A stretch of DNA of 64,000 nucleotides from JAAXXJ01 sp964412455 (GTDB lineage: Bacteria; Nitrospirota; UBA9217). The DNA is taken from contig CAYPOT010000009.1 of the NCBI GenBank assembly GCA_964412455.1, positions 1 to 64,000 on the forward strand. The letters run 5' to 3'. Position 1 is the first letter of the stretch. Each line of letters begins with the position of its first letter. Positions 26,154 through 32,900 of this stretch are shown one piece after another. A program made the position numbers and the translations under genes. Under the pieces are notes generated by a model. The model was given only the letters and a program-made list of their open reading frames with translations, had not been told where the DNA came from and ran no database searches.

Positions 26154-26974
26154 ACGAGATACGGGACAACGTCGCGCAGATCTGCATTGACGCGGCGTAC
26201 GATCTCAGCCAGGATGTCCTGACGGCCTTCGACCGGGCGCAGGAGGCAGAGACCTCGCCAGCGGCGAAGGAGGTCATCGGCCTCCTGAAGGAGAACGCGG
26301 CCGTCGCCCGCGAGGACCGCATTCCCATCTGCCAGGATACGGGCATCGCGGTCTTCTTCATAGAGATCGGCCAGGACCTTCGCATCAAGAACGGTTTCCT
26401 TATCGACGCTGTCAACGAGGGTGTGCGGAAGGGCTACAAGGAAGGGTATCTCAGGCGGTCCGTGGTGGACCCGCTTACGCGGAAGAACACGGGCGATAAC
26501 ACTCCGGCGATCATCTACACGGAGCTGGTGCCCGGCGACAAGCTCAGGATATCCTTCATGCCCAAGGGCGCGGGAAGCGAGAACATGAGCGCCATCAGGA
26601 TGCTTCGCCCCACTGAGGGTATCGAGGGCGTCAGGGCGTTCGTCCTGGAGTGCGTGAAAAACGCGGGTGCCAATCCCTGCCCGCCGATCGTCGTTGGCGT
26701 CGGCATCGGCGGCACGTTCGAGAAGGCCGCGGTCATGGCCAAAAAGTCGCTGCTCCGTCACATCGGTAGTCCCAATCCGAAACTGGAGCTCGCCTCGCTC
26801 GAAGAGGAACTGCTCAAGGCCGTGAACCGGACCGGCATCGGGCCTGCGGGGCTCGGCGGCAAGGTGACGGCAATGGCCGTGCATGTGGAGACCCACCCGT
26901 GCCACATCGCGAGCCTGCCGGTGGCGGTGAACATCAACTGTCACGCGGCGCGGCATAAAACAATAATTCTATAA
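26135..26974 (+). CDS. Class I fumarate hydratase alpha subunit
   Basis: This is the alpha (N-terminal) subunit of the two-subunit, [4Fe-4S] class I fumarase, or the TtdA-type tartrate dehydratase. Cluster cysteines are expected in ICQDTGIAVFF and in ANPCPPIVVGVGIGG and the later HPCHIASL region. The length of 279 residues is normal. Overlap with mdh and the adjacent beta subunit support fumarase (fumarate to malate) over tartrate dehydratase. A repeat element separates it from the beta subunit. Confidence 0.93.
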   Translation: MREIHVDEIRDNVAQICIDAAYDLSQDVLTAFDRAQEAETSPAAKEVIGLLKENAAVAREDRIPICQDTGIAVFFIEIGQDLRIKNGFLIDAVNEGVRKGYKEGYLRRSVVDPLTRKNTGDNTPAIIYTELVPGDKLRISFMPKGAGSENMSAIRMLRPTEGIEGVRAFVLECVKNAGANPCPPIVVGVGIGGTFEKAAVMAKKSLLRHIGSPNPKLELASLEEELLKAVNRTGIGPAGLGGKVTAMAVHVETHPCHIASLPVAVNINCHAARHKTIIL

Positions 26975-26982
26975 ACGCTTTC

Positions 26983-27155
26983 ACCGCAGAGGACGCAGAG
27001 GAAAGCGAAAAGAACGTCATTGAAAAAAAGCAGCCAGATATATAGGTTGAAATCTCTAAAACCAAATGGCGTTGCTCCCTTGAATGCTGTTAAATACCAA
27101 ATGAATAGTTTGTCAGATTTCCGGTTGTTAAGGTGTCCTCTGCGTCCTCTGCGGT
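26983..27155. repeat. MITE-like repeat with accgcagagg ends (family D variant)
   Basis: Left end caccgcagaggacgcagagg and right end cctctgcgtcctctgcggt are a near-perfect inverted pair around about 130 bp of AT-rich sequence. The element has inserted between the two fumarase subunit genes without breaking either. Confidence 0.78.
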
Positions 27156-27169
27156 AAAAAAGGTGAATT

Positions 27170-27739
27170 ATGAGCGTTCCCATCAAATTGACTCCTCCCC
27201 TGACTGACGAGGTCATCCTCAAGCTCAAGGCCGGCGACCGCGTCCTGATCACCGGGGTGATCTACACTGGCAGGGACATGGCGCATAAATACATGGTCGA
27301 AGGACATGGAAAGGGCCAGGCATTTCCTTTCGACCTCAAGGGCCAGATCCTCTACTACACGGGCCCCACGCCGGCGCCGCCGGGAAGGCCCATCGGCGCT
27401 GCCGGACCGACCACGAGCTATCGGATGGACAAATACGCGCCCTATCTGCTTGAGCACGGTCTCAAGGCCATGATCGGAAAAGGCCCGCGCGGTGCGGAAG
27501 TTAAGGAATCCATCAAAAAGAACACAGCCGTCTATTTCGCCGCCATCGGCGGGGCCGGCGCTCTCATCTCCAAGGCCATTAAAAAGGCTGAGGTCATCGC
27601 CTACCCGGAACTCGGCACCGAGGCAGTGATGCGGCTTGAGGTGGAGGATTTTCCGGTCTTCGTGGTGAACGATATCCATGGCGGCGACCTGTACGAGAAG
27701 GGTGTGGCGGAGTACGGTGAAGAAAAAAACTACAAGTAA
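27170..27739 (+). CDS. Class I fumarate hydratase beta subunit
   Basis: The beta (C-terminal) subunit of class I fumarase, 189 residues, with the family stretches GDRVLITGVIYTGRDMAHK, GQILYYTGPTP, GPTTSYRMDKYAP and ETLG-like ELGTEAVMRLEVEDFP. It pairs with the alpha subunit at 26135 to bind substrate around the cluster. The ATG start has aaggtg 7 bases upstream, next to the repeat's right end. Confidence 0.93.
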   Translation: MSVPIKLTPPLTDEVILKLKAGDRVLITGVIYTGRDMAHKYMVEGHGKGQAFPFDLKGQILYYTGPTPAPPGRPIGAAGPTTSYRMDKYAPYLLEHGLKAMIGKGPRGAEVKESIKKNTAVYFAAIGGAGALISKAIKKAEVIAYPELGTEAVMRLEVEDFPVFVVNDIHGGDLYEKGVAEYGEEKNYK

Positions 27740-27846
27740 CCACAGGCGGCTTTGCCGCACACGGTAAAGCGTTTTGTAAATAAATCAAAAAGTCTTTGTT
27801 TTAACCCGAATCCATCTGTGTGTCGCGTACACGCGACCCGTGGTTA
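27738..27846. repeat. MITE-like repeat, family D
   Basis: taaccacaggcggctttgcc at the left, gacccgtggtta at the right, with an inner hairpin gtcgcgtacacgcgac. It is the same type as 2619-2723 and starts at the stop codon of the fumarase beta gene. Confidence 0.65.
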
Positions 27847-27898
27847 TGAGGTATTAATCCGAGTAGTTTTAAGGATTTTTGATATTCCTGGAGGATAA

Positions 27899-28432
27899 AT
27901 GACGATCAAGTCGAGGATCAGGACCGTGCCCGATTACCCCAAGAAAGGCATCATGTTCCGTGACATCACCACGCTCATCAAGGACCCGGTTGGGTTCCGG
28001 CTGGTGATCGACACCATCACCCAGCGGTACATCACGGGCGACCATGACTTTAATGTCATCGTGGGCATCGAATCCCGGGGCTTCATCATCGGCGGCGCGC
28101 TTGCCTACACGCTCGGGAGGGGGTTCGTGCCCATCCGGAAGAAAGGGAAACTGCCCGGCGAGGTCGAGTTCCAGGAGTATGAGCTCGAATACGGCACGGA
28201 CCGCATCGAGATACACAAGGACGCGTTAAAGAAGGGCGACCGGGTGCTTCTGATCGACGACCTCCTCGCCACCGGCGGTACGGCCCTGGCCGCGGCGGCC
28301 CTGATAGAAAAGCTCGGCGGTACGGTCGTTGAAATGGCATTCATCGTGGACCTGCCGGACGTGGGCGGGAAGAAAAAACTTCTGGACAAGGGCTACAGGG
28401 TCTTTGCGCTCACGGAGTTCGAAGGGGATTAA
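27899..28432 (+). CDS. apt: Adenine phosphoribosyltransferase
   Basis: Apt salvages adenine to AMP with PRPP. The 177-residue protein has the N-terminal RTVPDYPKKGIMFRDITTL typical of Apt, ESRGFIIGGALAY, RKKGKLPGEV, and the PRPP-binding loop VLLIDDLLATGGTA (about residues 117-130). The ATG follows tggagg. A strong terminator lies about 65 bases downstream, marking the end of the core segment before the accessory region. Confidence 0.96.
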   Translation: MTIKSRIRTVPDYPKKGIMFRDITTLIKDPVGFRLVIDTITQRYITGDHDFNVIVGIESRGFIIGGALAYTLGRGFVPIRKKGKLPGEVEFQEYELEYGTDRIEIHKDALKKGDRVLLIDDLLATGGTALAAAALIEKLGGTVVEMAFIVDLPDVGGKKKLLDKGYRVFALTEFEGD

Positions 28433-28497
28433 GTGGCGTAGCAAAGGCAATTGGACGCGGATGTACGCGGATTTGCGCGGATTGAACGTCAAGATAA

Positions 28498-28540
28498 CAA
28501 CAAAGCGGAGCAGGGTCATCATGCTCCGCTTTGTTGCGTT
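28498..28540. terminator. Strong hairpin terminator after apt
   Basis: A perfect 15-bp stem, caacaaagcggagca pairing with tgctccgctttgttg, with a 9-base loop, followed by cgttttc. It is probably the apt transcription end. Family B repeat remains (ctctcccctcgcgggagag) follow at 28549-28587. Confidence 0.8.
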
Positions 28541-28605
28541 TTCATTTGCCTCTCCCCTCGCGGGAGAGGGCAGGGTGAGGGGGCATGGTTAGATAATCAT
28601 ACACT

Positions 28606-28637
28606 ATATTGACAGAATATCGTACACATGGTAATAT
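28606..28637 (+). promoter_or_regulatory. Promoter with overlapping palindromic operator for Panacea TA pair
   Basis: TTGACA at 28609-28614 and TAATAT at 28632-28637 are spaced by 17 bases. The palindrome atatt-gacag-aatat (28606-28620) overlaps the -35 box and is a likely operator for the XRE domain of the gene at 28662. Confidence 0.75.
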
Positions 28638-28661
28638 GGTGCCACAGAGGGAGGGTTTACC

Positions 28662-29450
28662 ATGAGTGTGTCCAGTAAAATAGGGCTCCGGATCAAAGAG
28701 CTGCGGGAAAAGGCCGATATGAGCCAGGAGTCATTGGCGCAGAAGATGAAGATGTCCCGCCCTGCCATAACGCAGATCGAGAAAGGTACGAGAAAGGTCT
28801 CTGCCGAAGAACTGGTGAACTTTTCGCAAATGTTCCACGTACCTGTTGATGGCATTTTGAATCAGGGAAAAGAGCCGGAAGTCTTTCTTCAGGAGGAAAG
28901 GGCTGCAAAGGCGGCCAAGCCGCAGATGCGTATCAGCGTTCCGCAGAAGAACCTTCAAAAGTTCAAGGAGGTGCTGTTGTACATCCTGAACAAGGTGGGC
29001 GCAAAGGAGAACATCGGCGAGACCGTCGTCTACAAGCTGCTCTACTTCATAGATTTCGATTTCTACGAGAAATATGAGGACCAGCTGGTCGGCGCCACGT
29101 ACATCAAGAACAAATATGGTCCTACACCGGTCGAGTTTGCTAAGATCGTCGAGAAGATGATCAAGGACGGTGAGATCGAGAAGGTCAAGAGCGAATACTT
29201 CAAGCTCCAGCAGACCAAGTACCTGCCCCGCCGGAAGCCGGACCTCACGAAGCTCCAGGCGACCGAGATCGAGGTGATCGACGACGTGCTGAACCGGCTC
29301 TCGGAAATGAACGCCAACCAGATCAGCGCGTACTCGCACAGCGATGTTCCCTGGATGTCGACGAAGGACGGCGAAACCATCGATTACGAATCGGTCTTTT
29401 ACCGCACGCCGCCCTATTCCGTGCGGGCCTACACGGATGAGAACGGATGA
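28662..29450 (+). CDS. XRE-Panacea domain antitoxin
   Basis: A 262-residue antitoxin-type protein. An N-terminal XRE helix-turn-helix (residues 5-60, IKELREKADMSQESLAQKM) is followed by a Panacea/SocA (DUF4065) domain (about 100-255) with YKLLYFIDFDFYEKY, KNKYGPTPVEF and SHSDVPWMSTKDGE. Panacea domains neutralise diverse toxins directly. The stop overlaps the start of the downstream toxin-like gene, and the palindrome over the promoter suggests autorepression. Confidence 0.85.
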   Translation: MSVSSKIGLRIKELREKADMSQESLAQKMKMSRPAITQIEKGTRKVSAEELVNFSQMFHVPVDGILNQGKEPEVFLQEERAAKAAKPQMRISVPQKNLQKFKEVLLYILNKVGAKENIGETVVYKLLYFIDFDFYEKYEDQLVGATYIKNKYGPTPVEFAKIVEKMIKDGEIEKVKSEYFKLQQTKYLPRRKPDLTKLQATEIEVIDDVLNRLSEMNANQISAYSHSDVPWMSTKDGETIDYESVFYRTPPYSVRAYTDENG

Positions 29451-29962
29451 GCCGATCGTTCTACAGTGAATTCGACGGGACGCTGTTTGAAAAGATCACT
29501 CATGTCCCGGAGTTCGAGAAAGATCTAAAAAAGCTCTCCAAGCGATTCTCTTCGCTCGAAAAGGACCTGCAGACCTTCATCAAGGTCGCGATGCATCTAT
29601 TTCACAAGCAGAAGATCGACAGCAATGCGATCTTTCATATATCCGATCTCGGGATCAAGTCTCCGAATATATACAAGGCCAAGAAGTTTGCGTGCCGGGC
29701 GTTGAAGGGCAAAGGAGCGCAATCGGGAATCAGGGTTATTTATGCATATCATGAGGAAGCGGATTGGGTAGAGTTTGTCGAGATTTATTATAAGGGCGAT
29801 AAGGAGAGCGAGGGCAGGGAGAGGATAGCTCGAATATATGGTAAACCTCGACAGGTAGGCGGACCGCTTGCGAGCCGCAAGGCCTTGAGAGAATCGCTCC
29901 GCGCCAAAGGAAAAGCGCCGTCCGAAGTCGTGATCGCATCGAGAAAACAGGAGAGGGATTAG
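29447..29962 (+). CDS. RelE/ParE-like toxin partner of Panacea antitoxin
   Basis: A 171-residue protein with the beta-strand pattern of RelE/ParE-like toxins: FACRALKGKGAQSGIRVIYAY, WVEFVEIYYKGDKE, RERIARI. It has a long N-terminal helical extension and a basic C-terminal tail (SLRAKGKAPSEVVIASRKQE). It overlaps the Panacea gene by four bases. mRNA interferase activity is a family-based inference; other toxin folds are also paired with Panacea antitoxins. Confidence 0.72.
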   Translation: MSRSFYSEFDGTLFEKITHVPEFEKDLKKLSKRFSSLEKDLQTFIKVAMHLFHKQKIDSNAIFHISDLGIKSPNIYKAKKFACRALKGKGAQSGIRVIYAYHEEADWVEFVEIYYKGDKESEGRERIARIYGKPRQVGGPLASRKALRESLRAKGKAPSEVVIASRKQERD

Positions 29963-30017
29963 ATGCCCTCCCTATACGTTGACACGGCGTCGCGCAGAAA
30001 TTATGCTGCCAACACCC

Positions 30018-30058
30018 TTGACAATGGCTTCAAGGCTGTTGTATTATAAATACAACAG
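30018..30058 (+). promoter_or_regulatory. Promoter with perfect 10+10 palindromic operator
   Basis: TTGACA at 30018-30023 with a TATTAT -10 at 30042-30047 (18-base spacing). A perfect inverted repeat, ctgttgtatt-ata-aatacaacag (30036-30058), covers the -10 box. It is very probably the operator of the XRE regulator 20 bases downstream. Confidence 0.82.
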
Positions 30059-30079
30059 TAAGTAAGGGAGGTGCTCACC

Positions 30080-30454
30080 ATGTCAACCAAAGCGACTTTC
30101 GGGGAATTCTTCAAACAAAAAAGGATCGAGCAGAAAAAGACCTTGCGGCAATTCTGTGCGGAGAACAAGCTGGACCCCGGCAATATCAGCAAGCTCGAAC
30201 GGGGGCTCATGCAACCGCCGCAGGGGAAAGACAAACTCGAAGAGTATGCCAGGTATCTTACAATCAAAAAAGGAACCGACGACTGGTATAAGTTCTTCGA
30301 TCTGGCCGCTATTGAGGCCGGCCGGATACCTGAGGAGCTGCTGAGCGATGCTAAGATGGCCGCAAATCTGCCGATCCTGTTCCGGACCTTGCGGGGAAAG
30401 AAAATATCGGAAAAGAAACTCGACGAACTGGTGGAGATGATTCGCAAGGCATAG
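30080..30454 (+). CDS. XRE-family regulator / antitoxin-like
   Basis: A 124-residue helix-turn-helix protein: FGEFFKQKRIEQKKTLRQFC and PGNISKLERGLMQPP form the XRE fold (residues 6-60). A helical tail suited to dimerisation follows. ATG at 30080 has gggaggtg at good spacing, so the GTG at 30071 is unlikely. The palindrome over its promoter indicates autoregulation. No toxin is obviously partnered; the following genes are a tiny basic protein and a HicB-like protein. Confidence 0.8.
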   Translation: MSTKATFGEFFKQKRIEQKKTLRQFCAENKLDPGNISKLERGLMQPPQGKDKLEEYARYLTIKKGTDDWYKFFDLAAIEAGRIPEELLSDAKMAANLPILFRTLRGKKISEKKLDELVEMIRKA

Positions 30455-30517
30455 CCTATCCATTTCTCAGTCTGTTTAATTAGGTTTTCGAAAGAATGCG
30501 TATATCCAAGTAATGAC

Positions 30518-30682
30518 ATGGCAAACCAAGCGAAAAAGACAGAGCACTCAGGATCGAAGAAAGGTTGCGGCTCATACTGGGGACGAAAGAAGGACGCAAA
30601 GACAGAAAGCAACCGCAAGCGCCGCGAAGACGGCAAGAGATTGATTCGAGAGACAGCGAGAGTATATGAACCGAAGAAATAA
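30518..30682 (+). CDS. Small basic protein (54 aa)
   Basis: A 54-residue, lysine- and arginine-rich protein beginning MANQAKKTEHSGSKKGCGS and ending RVYEPKK. The pattern EHSGSKKG-x-G followed by W/Y-GRKKDAK and KRRED resembles a small family often seen beside toxin-antitoxin genes, but I cannot name it. It overlaps the HicB-like gene by 17 bases, suggesting translational coupling. No strong ribosome binding site is visible. RNA binding is possible from charge alone. Confidence 0.55.
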   Translation: MANQAKKTEHSGSKKGCGSYWGRKKDAKTESNRKRREDGKRLIRETARVYEPKK

Positions 30683-30929
30683 ATCCAGACCACAACGCAC
30701 CGCTGATGCTCTTTGCCAGAAACACAAGGTCAGCGTCACGGGGAAATCCCATGACGTTGTACTCCATGCCGATACAGAAGACGGCGGCTTCTGGGTCGAG
30801 TGCCCCTCGCTTCCCGGCTGCGACTCGCAGGGCGACGCGGTAGAGGATGCGCTAAAGATGGTGAAGGACGCCATCAAGGGACATCTGGAGGTCGCGGCAG
30901 AGCGGAAGAAGAAGAGGGCGGCCGCGTAA
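30666..30929 (+). CDS. HicB-like antitoxin
   Basis: An 87-residue protein with the HicB partial RNase H-like fold: VVLHADTEDGGFWVECPSLPGCDSQG-type motif (residues 30-52) and DAVEDALKMVKDAIKGHLE. It ends in a basic tail. HicB antitoxins normally pair with a HicA mRNA interferase. The only HicA-like sequence nearby is the truncated remnant at 31694, beyond a DUF3800 gene, so this HicB may be orphaned or may partner DUF3800, which directly follows it. Confidence 0.75.
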   Translation: MNRRNKSRPQRTADALCQKHKVSVTGKSHDVVLHADTEDGGFWVECPSLPGCDSQGDAVEDALKMVKDAIKGHLEVAAERKKKRAAA

Positions 30930-31565
30930 ATGCCCTATATTTTCATGGACGAGTCAGGCGACCTTGGATTTGATTTCACCAAGAAAGGGACTTCGCAATA
31001 TTTTCTGATTACGTTCCTGTTCAGCAACAATAAGAGGGACATTGACAAATGCGTCAAAAAGGTCCATGCGGGCTTGCGCAAACGGTATAAGAGAGTTGGC
31101 GTACTGCATGCATATAAGGATGAACCGGTAACCAAAAAGCGATTACTTTCGCTACTTGCGGAGAAGGATTGCACTATCATGGCAATCGTGCTGAACAAGA
31201 GAAAGGTCTACACAAACCTTCAGGATGAGAAGCCGGTCCTTTACAATTACGTGACCAATATCTTGCTCGACAGGATATTCTCAAAAAAACTGCTGCGCGG
31301 CAACGAACCAATCGAGATCATCGCCTCGCGTAAGGACACGAGCAGGTTCCTGAATTTGAACTTCAAATCCTACCTGCAGTCGCAATTGGCCAAGAATCAC
31401 AATGTGACGGTAAGCGTTACGATCAAGACCCCGGCGGAAGAGAAAGCACTTCAGGCGGTGGATTTCGTGAGCTGGGCGATATTCAGGAAGTATGAGTCGA
31501 AGGACGAAGAGTACTACAGGATCATCAAAGGGCTGATCGTCGAAGAGAAACCGTTGTTCCCCTAG
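30930..31565 (+). CDS. DUF3800 domain protein
   Basis: A 211-residue protein of the DUF3800 family, recognisable by the start PYIFMDESGDLGFDF (acidic catalytic-like residues), a central HAYKDEPVTKKR segment, and the C-terminal LQAVDFVSWAIFRKYE. The fold is thought to be RNase H-like, and members are common in defence islands. It starts directly at the end of the HicB-like gene. An imperfect hairpin (31572-31636) follows the stop and may end transcription. Confidence 0.82.
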   Translation: MPYIFMDESGDLGFDFTKKGTSQYFLITFLFSNNKRDIDKCVKKVHAGLRKRYKRVGVLHAYKDEPVTKKRLLSLLAEKDCTIMAIVLNKRKVYTNLQDEKPVLYNYVTNILLDRIFSKKLLRGNEPIEIIASRKDTSRFLNLNFKSYLQSQLAKNHNVTVSVTIKTPAEEKALQAVDFVSWAIFRKYESKDEEYYRIIKGLIVEEKPLFP

Positions 31566-31693
31566 AAACAACAAAGCCCCGTTCGCTAGTTTCGAGGCGC
31601 CCTGCGGTACCCCACGAACGAGGACTTACTTGTTGCTATTATGATAATGCAGGGGCGGAAGTATGTCAAGGGTTTTGAGCAGTTTAATTCTCG

Positions 31694-31870
31694 GTCCGAG
31701 TGCAGCATAAAGGCTGGCGCGGCAGTCATGTGAAGCTGATGAAACCGGGTAATCCCGTCATTTTGTCGATCCCCCTGCACAAGGGGAAACCGGTCAAGAA
31801 AGGCTTGCTGGTTGCTCAGGTCAAGAAGGCGGGGATGACGGTGGAGGAGTTCTTAAAATTGTACAAATAA
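31694..31870 (+). pseudogene. Truncated hicA remnant
   Basis: A frame with no ATG start encodes the C-terminal two thirds of a HicA toxin: GSHVKLMKPGNPVILSIPLH, then KGLLVAQVKKAGMTVEEFLK to a stop at 31868. The conserved RxxGSH catalytic region is present (WRGSH), but the N-terminal strand is missing and a stop precedes the frame. It is probably a decayed partner of the upstream HicB. Confidence 0.75.
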
Positions 31871-31918
31871 GCAATATGGTATCCAGTAAGATGTTGAAAA
31901 TGAGTAGGCAATTTGTTG

Positions 31919-32860
31919 ATGACAGTTGGATTCTTACGAGCGAATGAAAATATGCCGATAGTAACTGATTCTAGACTGAACTCTGAAGCAGATATTAAAT
32001 TCGAGACGTATCGCGGTTACCTCGATGCTGTCAGAAGGCACATATATCAAACATACGGATCTTGGAAGCACTTCGGACGGACCTGCATTGATCAAACGCT
32101 ACATATGCAAGGGATAGGTGTCTTTGATCAACCCTGGGTAGAACGGTTTCTCAAAATAGCATGGAATACTGAATTCATTTTGTCTGACGGAGCCAAAGAT
32201 GTAGAATTGGTCCGCATCAATAATCAGTGGTCACCGATTCAGGCGTATTATGCAATATATGCATGCGGGGAAGCCTTGGCCTATGTTCTTGACGGAAATA
32301 AAGCAGACGGCCATCAGAAAACTCTAACGAAGCTGACAGATTATTTTGAAAAAAACAGTCTCTCACCATGGAATCTATCCTACGAGGGGCCACGAGGAAG
32401 GACTTGCCAGGACCACAAGCCTCATAATTTTTCTGCTGACATAAGAATACCGCATAACTTGCAGAGAAGCGACGTGACACCGCAGGAGTTGATTGCAAAG
32501 TGCCTTAAGGCAGAGCATGCCAACCGTGTTGATGATACATGGCAAAAAAGAAGGTGTCAGTTCAAATACAACTTCGACCCGGGTCGGACCAGCCTATTGC
32601 ACTTCATGTATAGACTCCGGATCAAATCCAACTACAAAGAGATTGATCTTTTCGTATCGCAGGCCCCGGCAGCTAAGATCCTCAATTTCAACACATCTTT
32701 ACAGTATATTTGTTTTTATACGCTTCTGTATATGGAGGTCGCGCTGGCCAGAAAATGTAAAAAGAGTTTTCTTCTTGCTCTGGGGGATAAGTATTTGACT
32801 GTGAATCCAAGAGCGCATAAATTAAAGCGTCGACTGGAATTCTATAATTCCCAGATATAA
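31919..32860 (+). CDS. Unknown protein upstream of nuclease-helicase
   Basis: A protein of about 313 residues with no family I can name. It is largely helical. The segment QWSPIQAYYAIYACGEALAY (about residues 100-120) resembles the AYYA-type helix of HEPN/MNT-like proteins, but no R-x4-H motif is clear. Composition is lower in GC than the core genes. The start is uncertain (ATG 31919 or ATG 31952). It ends 40 bases before the helicase gene on the same strand and probably belongs with it. Confidence 0.6.
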   Translation: MTVGFLRANENMPIVTDSRLNSEADIKFETYRGYLDAVRRHIYQTYGSWKHFGRTCIDQTLHMQGIGVFDQPWVERFLKIAWNTEFILSDGAKDVELVRINNQWSPIQAYYAIYACGEALAYVLDGNKADGHQKTLTKLTDYFEKNSLSPWNLSYEGPRGRTCQDHKPHNFSADIRIPHNLQRSDVTPQELIAKCLKAEHANRVDDTWQKRRCQFKYNFDPGRTSLLHFMYRLRIKSNYKEIDLFVSQAPAAKILNFNTSLQYICFYTLLYMEVALARKCKKSFLLALGDKYLTVNPRAHKLKRRLEFYNSQI

Positions 32861-32900
32861 ATCTACCCGAGGTCAACGTCCTTCAAAGAGCACATTAACC

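Noticed and set aside
31572..31636. Possible integron attC-like site after the DUF3800 gene
   Set aside because: It has imperfect inverted arms, but the required RYYYAAC/GTTRRRY core ends are not present, and no integron integrase is seen; more likely a terminator-like hairpin.
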